Assembly (NCBI RefSeq): GCF_001293465.1
Contig: NZ_JSYZ01000006.1
Location: forward strand, 162,792-226,791
Reading direction: 5' to 3'
Length of the DNA stretch: 64,000 nt
Origin: Pseudomonas asplenii
GTDB taxonomy: Bacteria > Pseudomonadota > Gammaproteobacteria > Pseudomonadales > Pseudomonadaceae
Positions 1-7,059 of the stretch are shown here, in pieces; position 1 is the first letter of the stretch; every line of letters begins with the position of its first letter. The position numbers were made by a program, and so were the translations under genes. The notes below the pieces were generated by a model. The model had not been told where the DNA came from and did not search any database. It saw only the letters and a list, made by a program, of their open reading frames with translations.

Positions 1-91
1 CCGGCGTCGGGGCCATGCCCAACGCTGCAAGGCTCGAGCCTCCAAGGCCGACAGCGGCGACCTTGAAGAACTGCCGACGGTTGAGGTCCAT
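1..91 (-). CDS. Formate dehydrogenase alpha subunit, N-terminal fragment (runs off the window)
   Basis: Only the first 30 codons are present. They encode MDLNRRQFFKVAAVGLGGSS and a short hydrophobic continuation: a twin-arginine (Tat) signal with the R-R-Q-F-F-K core at residues 5-10. This N-terminus is typical of the large molybdopterin/selenocysteine subunit of respiratory formate dehydrogenase N/O in Pseudomonas, which oxidises formate in the periplasm and passes electrons to the quinone pool. The ATG follows an AGGAG Shine-Dalgarno. The catalytic part and any selenocysteine codon lie outside the window, so the call rests on the leader alone; another Tat-exported oxidoreductase is possible. 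Confidence 0.6.
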   Translation of the reverse strand, partial: MDLNRRQFFKVAAVGLGGSSLAALGMAPTP

Positions 92-295
92 CGTGCACTC
101 CTGATCAGGTGGGGGCGCACGGGACATGGCCGGCGCCTCTTGGCAATCACGGTGGAGGCAAATACTGCCTGCCAATAGGTAACTCTAGCCAAGATTCCTG
201 AACGTGCGATGACATGGGTCAAGACGCCGACAGTTGACGCGGGGTAATGAGGAAGATTTGCCGAAGTCGCGTGTCCGGCAACCGGACGTTGGCAA
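92..295. other. Intergenic region upstream of the formate dehydrogenase gene
   Basis: This is about 200 bases between the divergent end of the formate dehydrogenase gene and the stop of the next gene. No convincing ORF is present. A NarL-like heptamer TACCTAT can be read on the minus strand at 175-181. Anaerobic formate dehydrogenase genes are often nitrate-controlled, but a single heptamer is weak evidence. No clear ANR box or terminator was found. Confidence 0.3.
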
Positions 296-649
296 TCAAC
301 CACCGATCCAACTGAAGAGCGGCGAATCCGCGCCACTCTCGACCCGGACCTCGCTGCTATGGCGCAACCGCACCAGCAGACGCTTGCCCGCTGCCGTGCT
401 GCCGGTCAGCGCCTCCAACTGCTCCAGCAGTTCCGGCCCGCTCAGCTGTCCGGCCTGGCGCAACAGCTCCCGGGCCAGTTGCCATTGGGTGTCGTCCTGG
501 CTCGCCGGTTTGCTCACCACTGCGGCGGCGGGCGCCTGCTGCGGCGTCACGCCCTGCAACTGCGCGCCCAGACGGGCCCACTCGTTGTCGTCCAGCTCCA
601 GCGTCAAATCCACCGACCACTGGCCGACGGTCCCACGAATCCTCACCAT
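296..649 (-). CDS. Small hypothetical protein (117 aa)
   Basis: I do not recognise a named family. The protein starts MVRIRGTVGQWSVDLTLELD, has a Gln/Ala-rich middle and ends ...SPLFSWIGG. No signal peptide or membrane segment is evident, so it is probably cytoplasmic. An upstream ATG would add 6 residues and the open frame extends 17 residues, but the internal ATG has a good GAGGA Shine-Dalgarno 7 bases ahead and gives a more natural N-terminus. It is divergent from the DUF2796 gene, and the two share the 145-base region between them. Codon use matches the surrounding high-GC genes. Confidence 0.6.
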   Translation of the reverse strand: MVRIRGTVGQWSVDLTLELDDNEWARLGAQLQGVTPQQAPAAAVVSKPASQDDTQWQLARELLRQAGQLSGPELLEQLEALTGSTAAGKRLLVRLRHSSEVRVESGADSPLFSWIGG

Positions 650-744
650 GCATCGGTCCTCGTTCATCTTTGTGCCACAGGCAGGGCTGCATGCTCCCAT
701 GCGTCAGCAGGATAGCCAAGCGGGTGGCCGAAACAGCCAGAAAC

Positions 745-762
745 GTTATAAGATCACATAAC
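745..762. promoter_or_regulatory. Inverted repeat GTTAT-N8-ATAAC, candidate metal-regulator (Zur-like) site
   Basis: The sequence GTTATAAGATCACATAAC has perfect 5-base arms and lies 33 bases before the DUF2796 start codon. The arms match the half-sites of the Zur box (GTTATA..TATAAC), but the central spacing is wider than in the canonical box. Zinc control is therefore suggested mainly by the downstream genes. The TATAAG inside it could also serve as a -10. Confidence 0.35.
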
Positions 763-794
763 AAAATCCCCTTCGCCGTTTCCGGAGAAACGCC

Positions 795-1391
795 ATGCGC
801 CGCCTGCTTCTCGCCCTGCCTTTCGCCCTGTTGCCCCTGGTCGCCGCCCAGGCCCATGAAAAAGAACATGGCAGCCTCGGTGCCCATGAACACGGCGTAG
901 GCCGCCTGAATGCGGTGCTGGATGCGCAGACCCTGGAACTGGAACTGCAAAGCCCGGCGATGAACCTGGTGGGCTTCGAGCACGCGGCCACCAGCGATGC
1001 CGACAAGGCCAAGGTCGCCGCCGTGCGTGCGCTGCTGGACAAGCCGCTGGAACTGTTCAACCTGCCCAAGGGTGCCGGTTGCGTGGTCGCCAACCAGGAG
1101 CTGGAGAGCCCGCTGTTCGGTGACCCGGCGCCGGAAGATGCCGACCACGACGACGATGATGACGACGACCACGCCCAGGCGGGCGGCGAGCACGAGCACC
1201 ATCACGACCACAGCGAAATCCACGCGCACTACCAGTTCACCTGCAGCACGCCGACTGCGCTCAAGCAGCTCGACCTGAGCCAGGTCTTCAAGACGTTCCC
1301 CGCCACCCAGAAAATCCAGGTACAACTGATCTCGCCAAGCGGCCAGCAGGGTGTCGATGCGACGCCGAAGGCCGCTACCCTGAAATTCTGA
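795..1391 (+). CDS. Periplasmic DUF2796 (ZrgA-like) metal-binding protein
   Basis: A 198-residue protein with a cleavable signal peptide (about residues 1-20, ending ...VAAQA). The mature part has an H-E-K-E-H N-terminus and a strongly acidic, His-rich loop near residues 115-140 (runs of D with H, then H-E-H-H-H-D-H). This is typical of DUF2796 proteins, which bind zinc in the periplasm. A GGAGA ribosome site precedes the ATG. It heads a module with an ABC ATPase, a MacB-like permease and a DUF3299 protein, the same order as the zinc-responsive PA4063-PA4066 genes of P. aeruginosa. Likely role: zinc capture or delivery when zinc is scarce (inference from context). Confidence 0.85.
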   Translation: MRRLLLALPFALLPLVAAQAHEKEHGSLGAHEHGVGRLNAVLDAQTLELELQSPAMNLVGFEHAATSDADKAKVAAVRALLDKPLELFNLPKGAGCVVANQELESPLFGDPAPEDADHDDDDDDDHAQAGGEHEHHHDHSEIHAHYQFTCSTPTALKQLDLSQVFKTFPATQKIQVQLISPSGQQGVDATPKAATLKF

Positions 1392-1404
1392 TCCAATGCC
1401 CATG

Positions 1405-1515
1405 GTAGGAGCCGGCTTGCTGGCCATAGCGATGCCACTGGCGCCACCGACTCATTCTCGGATGGCCGCCTGGGGTGGATCGTCGGAGAGCCGCCGGCAG
1501 CACGCCGGCTCCTAC
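1405..1515. repeat. REP doublet (inverted REP pair)
   Basis: Two copies of a REP core in opposite orientation: GTAGGAGCCGGCTTGCTGGC at 1405-1424 and its inverted form (GCCGGC...GCCGGCTCCTACA) at about 1492-1515. The segment lies between the DUF2796 and ATPase genes, so it may fold in the mRNA and modulate expression. Paired REPs of this type are non-autonomous mobile sequences in pseudomonads. Confidence 0.75.
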
Positions 1516-1543
1516 AAGGCCTATCACCTGTGAAGCGGTTTCC

Positions 1544-2254
1544 ATGACCCAAGCACTTATCGAACTGTCCGACCTGGGCTTCAACTGGCCCGGGCATCCG
1601 CAGTTGCTGGATATCCCGACGTTCCGCCTGGAACGCGGCGAAACCCTGTTTCTCAAGGGCCCCAGCGGCAGTGGCAAGACCACCCTGCTCGGCCTGCTCG
1701 GCGGTGTGCAGAAACCCAGCCGCGGCAGCATCCGCCTGCTCGGCCAGGAACTGACCGAACTGGGCGCCGGTGCCCGCGACCGTTTTCGCGTCGATCACAC
1801 CGGCTACATCTTCCAGCAGTTCAACCTGCTGCCGTTTCTCTCGGTGCGCGAGAACGTCGAGCTGCCCTGTCACTTCTCCAGGTTGCGCGCCAGCCGCGCC
1901 GCGCAGCGCCACGGCAGTGTCGACCAGGCCGCCGCGACCCTGCTCGCCCACCTGGGCCTCAAGGATCCGGCGCTGCTGGAACGCCGTGCCGACTCGCTGT
2001 CGATCGGCCAGCAGCAACGGGTCGCCGCCGCCCGCGCACTGATCGGCCAACCGGAACTGGTGATCGCCGACGAGCCGACCTCGGCCCTCGACTACGATGC
2101 CCGCGAAGCCTTCCTCCAACTGCTGTTCGCCGAATGCCGCGAGGCCGGCTCCAGCCTGCTGTTCGTCAGCCATGACCAGAGCCTGGCAGCGCTGTTCGAC
2201 CGCCACCTGTCCCTGGCCGAACTCAATCGCGCGGCCGCGCCCGCGGAGGTTTGA
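1544..2254 (+). CDS. ABC transporter ATP-binding protein (MacB/LolD type)
   Basis: A 236-residue ATPase with Walker A GPSGSGKTT near residues 39-47, a Q-loop in FQQFNLLPF, the signature LSIGQQQR and Walker B LVIADEPTSALD, followed by an H-loop in FVSHD. These features place it with the MacB/LolD/FtsE-like subfamily that powers mechanotransmission rather than membrane import. The open frame extends upstream through the REP, but the ATG chosen starts MTQALIELSDLGF, the normal N-terminus. It ends one base before the permease start (TGA-G-ATG), so the two are translationally coupled. It presumably energises the adjacent permease in the zinc-associated envelope system. Confidence 0.9.
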   Translation: MTQALIELSDLGFNWPGHPQLLDIPTFRLERGETLFLKGPSGSGKTTLLGLLGGVQKPSRGSIRLLGQELTELGAGARDRFRVDHTGYIFQQFNLLPFLSVRENVELPCHFSRLRASRAAQRHGSVDQAAATLLAHLGLKDPALLERRADSLSIGQQQRVAAARALIGQPELVIADEPTSALDYDAREAFLQLLFAECREAGSSLLFVSHDQSLAALFDRHLSLAELNRAAAPAEV

Positions 2255-2255
2255 G

Positions 2256-3521
2256 ATGTACCTGTTACGACTGGCCCTGGCCAGCCTGGCCAACCGCCGT
2301 TTCACCGCCCTGCTCACGGCCTTCGCCATCGCTCTCTCGGTCTGCCTGCTGCTGGCGGTGGAACGGGTGCGCACCGAAGCCCGCGCCAGCTTCGCCAGCA
2401 CCATCAGCGGCACCGACCTGATCGTCGGTGCCCGCTCCGGCTCGGTGAACCTGCTGCTGTACTCGGTGTTCCGTATCGGCAACGCCACCAACAATATCCG
2501 CTGGGACAGCTTCGAGCACTTCGCCAACGACCCGCGGGTGAAGTGGGCGATCCCGATGTCCCTCGGCGACTCGCACCGCGGCTACCGGGTGCTGGGCACC
2601 AGCGAGGCGTACTTCGAGCACTACCAGTACGGCCACCAGCAGAACCTCGAACTGGCCAGCGGCCGCGCCTTCGCCACCGATCCGTTCGAGGTGGTGCTCG
2701 GTGCCGAAGTCGCCGAGGCCCTGCACTACAAGCTCGGCGACAAGCTGGTGCTGGCCCATGGGGTCGCCGCGATCAGCCTGGTCAAGCACGATGACAAGCC
2801 GTTCACCGTGGTCGGCATCCTCAAGCGCACCGGCACGCCGGTGGACCGCACGCTGCACATCAGCCTCGGCGGCATGGAGGCGATCCACATCGACTGGCAC
2901 AACGGTGTCCCGGCCCACGGCGCCGGGCGGATCAGCGCCGACCAGGCGCGCAACATGGACCTCACGCCCCAGGCGATCACCGCCTTCATGCTCGGCCTCA
3001 AGAGCAAGATCGCGACCTTCGCCCTGCAACGGGAGATCAACGAGTTCCGTGGCGAGCCGATGCTGGCGATCCTGCCGGGCGTGGCCCTGCAGGAACTCTG
3101 GAGCCTGATGGGTACGGCGGAAAAGGCCCTGTTCGTGGTCTCGCTGTTCGTGGTGCTGACCGGCCTGATCGGCATGCTCACGGCGATCCTCACCAGCCTC
3201 AACGAACGCCGGCGGGAAATGGCGATCCTGCGCTCGGTGGGCGCGCGCCCCTGGCATATCGCCAGCCTGCTGGTGCTGGAAGCCTTCGCCCTGGCGCTGG
3301 CCGGAGTGACGGCCGGGCTTGGTCTGTTGTACCTGGGCATCGCCCTGGCCCAGGGTTACGTGCAGTCCAACTACGGGCTTTACCTGCCGCTGTCCTGGCC
3401 AAGCGAATATGAATGGACGCTGCTCGGCGGTATCCTCGTCGCCGCCCTGTTGATGGGCAGCGTGCCGGCCTGGCGCGCCTATCGACAGTCCCTGGCCGAT
3501 GGCCTGTCCATTCGTTTGTGA
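2256..3521 (+). CDS. ABC transporter permease, MacB/FtsX family
   Basis: A 421-residue inner-membrane protein with the MacB layout: one N-terminal membrane helix (about residues 15-36), a large periplasmic MacB_PCD domain, then three C-terminal helices. Between the first two of these lies the conserved cytoplasmic segment LNERRREMAILRSVGARPWH that contacts the ATPase. An upstream in-frame extension overlaps the ATPase gene; the ATG preceded by GCGGAGGTTTGAG is the natural start. It is orthologous in order to PA4065. A role in moving a lipoprotein or metal-related factor across the periplasm is inferred; the substrate is unknown. Confidence 0.88.
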   Translation: MYLLRLALASLANRRFTALLTAFAIALSVCLLLAVERVRTEARASFASTISGTDLIVGARSGSVNLLLYSVFRIGNATNNIRWDSFEHFANDPRVKWAIPMSLGDSHRGYRVLGTSEAYFEHYQYGHQQNLELASGRAFATDPFEVVLGAEVAEALHYKLGDKLVLAHGVAAISLVKHDDKPFTVVGILKRTGTPVDRTLHISLGGMEAIHIDWHNGVPAHGAGRISADQARNMDLTPQAITAFMLGLKSKIATFALQREINEFRGEPMLAILPGVALQELWSLMGTAEKALFVVSLFVVLTGLIGMLTAILTSLNERRREMAILRSVGARPWHIASLLVLEAFALALAGVTAGLGLLYLGIALAQGYVQSNYGLYLPLSWPSEYEWTLLGGILVAALLMGSVPAWRAYRQSLADGLSIRL

Positions 3522-3532
3522 GCCCCTGTGCA

Positions 3533-4066
3533 ATGAAGAAAGCCGTATTGCCCCGCGCCCTGCTGGCGCTGCTGTTGCTGGTGGCTCTGCCCACCTGGGC
3601 CAAGGACGCCATCCGCGAGCTGGTCTGGCAGGAGATGATCCCGCCGGATGCGCCCGAGGAAAAACCCGACATGCGCCCGCTGCACGACCTGTCGCAACTG
3701 GGCAACATGGACCCCGAGGCCGCGCCGGCGGCCAGGCAGGCCCTGCCCAATGCGCCGGTGGTCAAGGCCCTCGATGGCCAGCACGTGCGCCTGCCGGGTT
3801 ACATCGTGCCGTTGGAAGTGAGCGAGGAAGGACGCACCACCGAGTTCCTGCTGGTGCCGTATTTCGGCGCCTGCATCCATGTGCCACCACCGCCATCGAA
3901 CCAGATCGTGCACGTGACCAGCGAACTGGGGGTCAAGCTCGATGAGCTGTACCAGCCGTATTGGATCGAGGGGGTGTTGCAGGTGAAACCGAGCACCAGT
4001 GAGCTGGCGGATGCCGGGTACAGCATGGAGGCGCAGAAGATCTACGTGTACGAGCTGCCGAATTGA
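3533..4066 (+). CDS. DUF3299 periplasmic protein
   Basis: A 177-residue protein with a signal peptide (MKKAVLPRALLALLLL, cleavage after ...TWA near residue 23). The mature chain includes LPGYIVPLE, a segment FLLVPYFGACIHVPPPPSNQ and LYQPYWIEGVL, all characteristic of DUF3299. The conserved Cys in the G-A-C-I-H segment with a following His suggests a metal or redox site. The ATG at this position was preferred over an in-frame upstream start inside the permease gene because it begins directly at the signal peptide. It is the last gene of the four-gene module and probably works with the DUF2796 protein in the periplasm; function unproven. Confidence 0.85.
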   Translation: MKKAVLPRALLALLLLVALPTWAKDAIRELVWQEMIPPDAPEEKPDMRPLHDLSQLGNMDPEAAPAARQALPNAPVVKALDGQHVRLPGYIVPLEVSEEGRTTEFLLVPYFGACIHVPPPPSNQIVHVTSELGVKLDELYQPYWIEGVLQVKPSTSELADAGYSMEAQKIYVYELPN

Positions 4067-4097
4067 GGGGGTAGTCTTGCGGTAGGTGGCAACCTCA

Positions 4098-4184
4098 TCG
4101 CGGATGAATCCGGCTCCCACAGGGATCGTGTTGAACGCAAATCCCGTGTGCACCACAAACTGTGGGAGCCGGATTTATCCGCGA
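4098..4184. repeat. REP doublet downstream of the zinc module
   Basis: TCGCGGATGAATCCGGCTCCCACAG at 4098-4122 is mirrored at 4160-4184 by CTGTGGGAGCCGGATTTATCCGCGA. The arms are nearly perfect complements and can form a long hairpin. The unit lies between the DUF3299 stop and the oprG promoter and may act as the 3' boundary of the upstream operon. The same family occurs after lhr. Confidence 0.85.
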
Positions 4185-4229
4185 ATAGCTACACAAAAAT
4201 CCCTGGAAGGCCCCTCCATTGGCCTTTCA

Positions 4230-4243
4230 TTGAGCTGAGTCAA
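4230..4243 (+). promoter_or_regulatory. ANR/FNR box of the oprG promoter
   Basis: TTGAGCTGAGTCAA matches the FNR/ANR consensus TTGA-N6-TCAA. Its centre is about 41.5 bases upstream of a start point predicted from the -10-like TACCAT at 4265-4270, which is the class II activator position. oprG of P. aeruginosa is known to be induced under low oxygen through ANR, so the match fits. Confidence 0.7.
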
Positions 4244-4307
4244 GGACCCGTTCGGTCCGCTCCTTACCATTGGCCCCAGTGAATTCGAAACGTCCTCTGG
4301 AGCCCCC

Positions 4308-5006
4308 ATGCACAAGTCCCTGCTCAGCGCCTCTCTCGTTGCGCTCGCCCTCGCCTCTCCACTTGCCCATGCGCACGACGCCGGCGACATCATCGTTCGC
4401 GCCGGTGCGATCACGGTCAACCCGAAAGCCGACAGTTCCAGCGTCAAGGTCGATCGCGGTCCGCTGGCCGGCGCCGACCTGGGCGGCAAGGCGACCATGA
4501 GCAGCGACACCCAGTTGGGTCTGAACTTCGCCTACATGGTCACCGATCACCTCGGTATCGAACTGCTGGCGGCGACCCCGTTCGAGCATGACGTGAAGAT
4601 CAAGAACACCGCCCTGGGCGCTGCCAACGGCAAGCTCGGTACCCTCAAGCACCTGCCGCCGACCCTGAGCCTGGTGTACTACCCACTCGACGCCAAGTCG
4701 GCCTTCCAGCCTTACCTGGGCGCGGGTATCAACTACACCTGGATCTACGACGAGCACGTCGGCAGCGAGGCGAACGCCGCCGGCTTCGACAACTTCCGTG
4801 CGAAGAACTCCTGGGGCGTGGCCTGGCAGGTCGGTGCCGACTACATGCTCACCGACAAGCTGATGATCAACGCCCAGGTCCGCTACATCGATATCGATAC
4901 CACCGCCTACGTCGACAACAACGCCGTGGCCGGCGGCACCCGTGCCAAGGTCAACGTCGATGTCGACCCGATGGTCTACATGGTCGGCCTGGGCTACAAG
5001 TTCTGA
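4308..5006 (+). CDS. oprG: Outer membrane protein OprG (OmpW family)
   Basis: A 232-residue protein with a signal peptide ending ...PLAHA near residue 22. The mature part is an eight-stranded OmpW-type barrel: it opens GDIIVRAGAITVNP, contains the family segments LGIELLAATPF and PYLGAGINYTW, and ends with the outer-membrane C-terminal aromatic ...VGLGYKF. OmpW/OprG forms a narrow hydrophobic channel for small apolar or amphipathic molecules. A GGAG site precedes the ATG. A strong rho-independent terminator follows directly, so the gene is monocistronic. An ANR box upstream suggests induction at low oxygen. The position after a DUF2796-DUF3299 module is as in P. aeruginosa PA4067. Confidence 0.93.
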   Translation: MHKSLLSASLVALALASPLAHAHDAGDIIVRAGAITVNPKADSSSVKVDRGPLAGADLGGKATMSSDTQLGLNFAYMVTDHLGIELLAATPFEHDVKIKNTALGAANGKLGTLKHLPPTLSLVYYPLDAKSAFQPYLGAGINYTWIYDEHVGSEANAAGFDNFRAKNSWGVAWQVGADYMLTDKLMINAQVRYIDIDTTAYVDNNAVAGGTRAKVNVDVDPMVYMVGLGYKF

Positions 5007-5021
5007 TCCAGCCCAACGAAA

Positions 5022-5045
5022 AGGCGCCTCGAAAGGCGCCTTTTT
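5022..5045 (+). terminator. Rho-independent terminator of oprG
   Basis: AGGCGCCT-CGAA-AGGCGCCT is an 8-bp perfect stem with a tetraloop, followed by a T-run, 15 bases after the oprG stop. It faces the convergent epimerase gene. Confidence 0.9.
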
Positions 5046-5063
5046 CGTTTCTGCCGACTGACC

Positions 5064-5993
5064 TCAGCGGCCCAGCAGGCGGGCCAGCCCGACGCTCATC
5101 GGTGTCGGCTCGCGGAACGCGAAACGCTCCAGCAGACGCTGGTTGTTCGCCCGCGAATGGCGGATATCGCCGGAACGGGCCGGCGCGTAGCTCACCGGTG
5201 GCAGCGGCCCGACCACTTCGGCCAGCGCCTGCAGCATCTGGTTGAGGGTGGTGGAGCGGTTCAGGCCGACATTGATCGCGCCTTCTTCCACCCGTGGCGC
5301 TTCGAGCGCCTGCACCAGCACATCCACCAGGTCGCCGACGTAGATGAAATCGCGGGTCTGCTCGCCATCGCCGAACACGGTGATCGGCAGGCCCTTCTCC
5401 GCCCGTTCGCTGAAAATGCTGATCACCCCGGAGTACGGCGAGGAAGGGTCCTGGCGTGGTCCGAAAACGTTGAAGAAGCGGAAGATCACCGGTTCCAGGC
5501 CATGCTGGCGACGGTAGAAGTCGAAGTAGTATTCGCTGGCCAGCTTGTCCGACGCGTAGGGCGTCAGCGGCGCCTTGGCCGTGTCCTCGACGATCGACTC
5601 GCCTTCGCCGTTGTTGCCGTACACCGCCGCGCTCGACGCGAACAGCACCCGCTTGACGCCCGCCTGGCGCATGGCCTCGCAGACATTCAGCGTGCCGATG
5701 AAGTTGCTCTGATGAGTGCGCACCGGATCGTCCACCGAGGCCTGCACCGAAGCCACCGCCGCCAGGTGCACCACCGCCTGGCAGCCGACCATGGTCCGGG
5801 CGACGAGCGCGGCATCGGCCACGTCGCCCACGATCAGTTCGACCCGCGGATCGTCCAGGGCCAGGTTGCTGCGCTTGCCGGTCGACAGGTCGTCCAGCAC
5901 GCGAATCGAATAACCCTTTGCCAGCAGCCGCTCGGCCAGGTTGGAACCAATGAAACCGGCGCCACCGGTGATCAGAATGGGGGCATCAGCCAT
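5064..5993 (-). CDS. NAD-dependent epimerase/dehydratase
   Basis: A 309-residue extended short-chain dehydrogenase of the UDP-sugar epimerase type. The N-terminus MADAPILITGGAGFIGSN holds the NAD-binding GxxGxxG motif (residues 10-16). The catalytic triad is seen as S in FASSAAVYG and Y-x3-K in YASDKLASEYY. The segment FFNVFGPRQDP is typical of UDP-glucose/UDP-GlcNAc 4-epimerases. An in-frame upstream extension lies inside the next gene; the ATG chosen gives a standard Rossmann start. It overlaps the end of the upstream sugar-nucleotide gene by 8 bases, so the two are co-translated. The exact substrate cannot be read from the sequence. The pair corresponds in position to PA4068-PA4069. Confidence 0.88.
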   Translation of the reverse strand: MADAPILITGGAGFIGSNLAERLLAKGYSIRVLDDLSTGKRSNLALDDPRVELIVGDVADAALVARTMVGCQAVVHLAAVASVQASVDDPVRTHQSNFIGTLNVCEAMRQAGVKRVLFASSAAVYGNNGEGESIVEDTAKAPLTPYASDKLASEYYFDFYRRQHGLEPVIFRFFNVFGPRQDPSSPYSGVISIFSERAEKGLPITVFGDGEQTRDFIYVGDLVDVLVQALEAPRVEEGAINVGLNRSTTLNQMLQALAEVVGPLPPVSYAPARSGDIRHSRANNQRLLERFAFREPTPMSVGLARLLGR

Positions 5994-6870
5994 GACGATA
6001 GAACCTGTCCAGTAAAGCCGGCAGCCCGGCGCGCCAGGCGCGGGGCTTGATACCGAAGGTGTGAAGGATTTTCTTGCAGGCCAGCACCGCGTGCTGCGGC
6101 TCTTCGGCGGCGTCCGGACGGGCCGCGTGGGCCTGGGCCGTCGGTGCCTCGATCGCCAGCGAACGGTAGTTGCGCGCTTCGCCGAGGATCGCCTGGCCCA
6201 GCGCCAGCGGCGTGGTCGCCTCATGGCCGGCGTAGTGATAGGTGCCCCACAGCGGCGCGGCGCAATCGAGTTGCTTGAGCACCGAGATGATCACCCGCGC
6301 GGCATCGTCCACCGGCGTCGGGTTGCCACGCCGGTCGTCGGCGAGCAGCAGTTCCTCGGGCTGCTCGGCCCGGGCCAGGAAGCGCCCTAGGGAACCGTCG
6401 GTGCTGTCATCCAGCAGCCAGCCGAAACGCAACAGCACGTGCTGCGGACAGGTCGCCCGCACGCTCTGCTCGATGCGCCACAGGGCCTGGCCACGCAGGC
6501 CGAGGGGGACCGGCTCGTCCTTTTCGCTGTAGGCGGTCGCCCGCGAGCCGTCGAAGACCCGATAGCTGGAGGGTTGGACGAGGATGATGTTGTGATGCTG
6601 GCAAAGTTCGGCCAGACGCTCGACCGCACTCTCCTGGCCGGCCAGGCGGGTTTCGCTGACCGTTTCGGCCTGGAACCAGTCGAAATAGTAGGCGAGGTTG
6701 ATCAACGCATCCGGACGGGTGTCGTCCAGCAGTTGCGTCAGGCTCGCGGCGTCCCAGCCGTCCTGCGGCGGGCGGGGGGCGAGGAAACTGATGTCTTCCT
6801 CCGCACCCAGGCGAATCAGCGCCTGCCCGAGGGCATTCCCGCCGCCCAATAACATAAGGCGCATTCGCAT
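5986..6870 (-). CDS. RmlD-like sugar-nucleotide dehydratase/reductase family protein
   Basis: A 294-residue Rossmann protein that starts MRMRLMLLGGGNALGQALIR, with a degenerate glycine motif (GGGNALG) instead of the usual GxxGxxG. It resembles RmlD-type dTDP-sugar reductases: ALINLAYYFDWFQAE, then VQPSSYRVFDG where a Y-x3-K triad is not obvious, and LLRFGWLLDD. The missing catalytic tyrosine motif suggests altered or non-catalytic function. It lies immediately upstream of, and overlaps, the epimerase gene. A second ATG two codons in is an alternative start. The partner relation with the epimerase is inferred from the overlap. Confidence 0.78.
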   Translation of the reverse strand: MRMRLMLLGGGNALGQALIRLGAEEDISFLAPRPPQDGWDAASLTQLLDDTRPDALINLAYYFDWFQAETVSETRLAGQESAVERLAELCQHHNIILVQPSSYRVFDGSRATAYSEKDEPVPLGLRGQALWRIEQSVRATCPQHVLLRFGWLLDDSTDGSLGRFLARAEQPEELLLADDRRGNPTPVDDAARVIISVLKQLDCAAPLWGTYHYAGHEATTPLALGQAILGEARNYRSLAIEAPTAQAHAARPDAAEEPQHAVLACKKILHTFGIKPRAWRAGLPALLDRFYRHG

Positions 6871-7059
6871 AGAGTCAGCTGGCCCAGAATCAGTTCAGAA
6901 CGATGAAGGTGTACGGAAAACCGGGGGTTTCCCACTGGCGATAACCACAATCGTTGCATTTTGCGGGTTTTGGAGGCAATCGTCACGGAGAAAGTGCCGG
7001 GAGGCACGGTCGGCCGGTCCTGCTTGCAACCTGCGGCCGGCGGCCGCATAAAGGACAGT

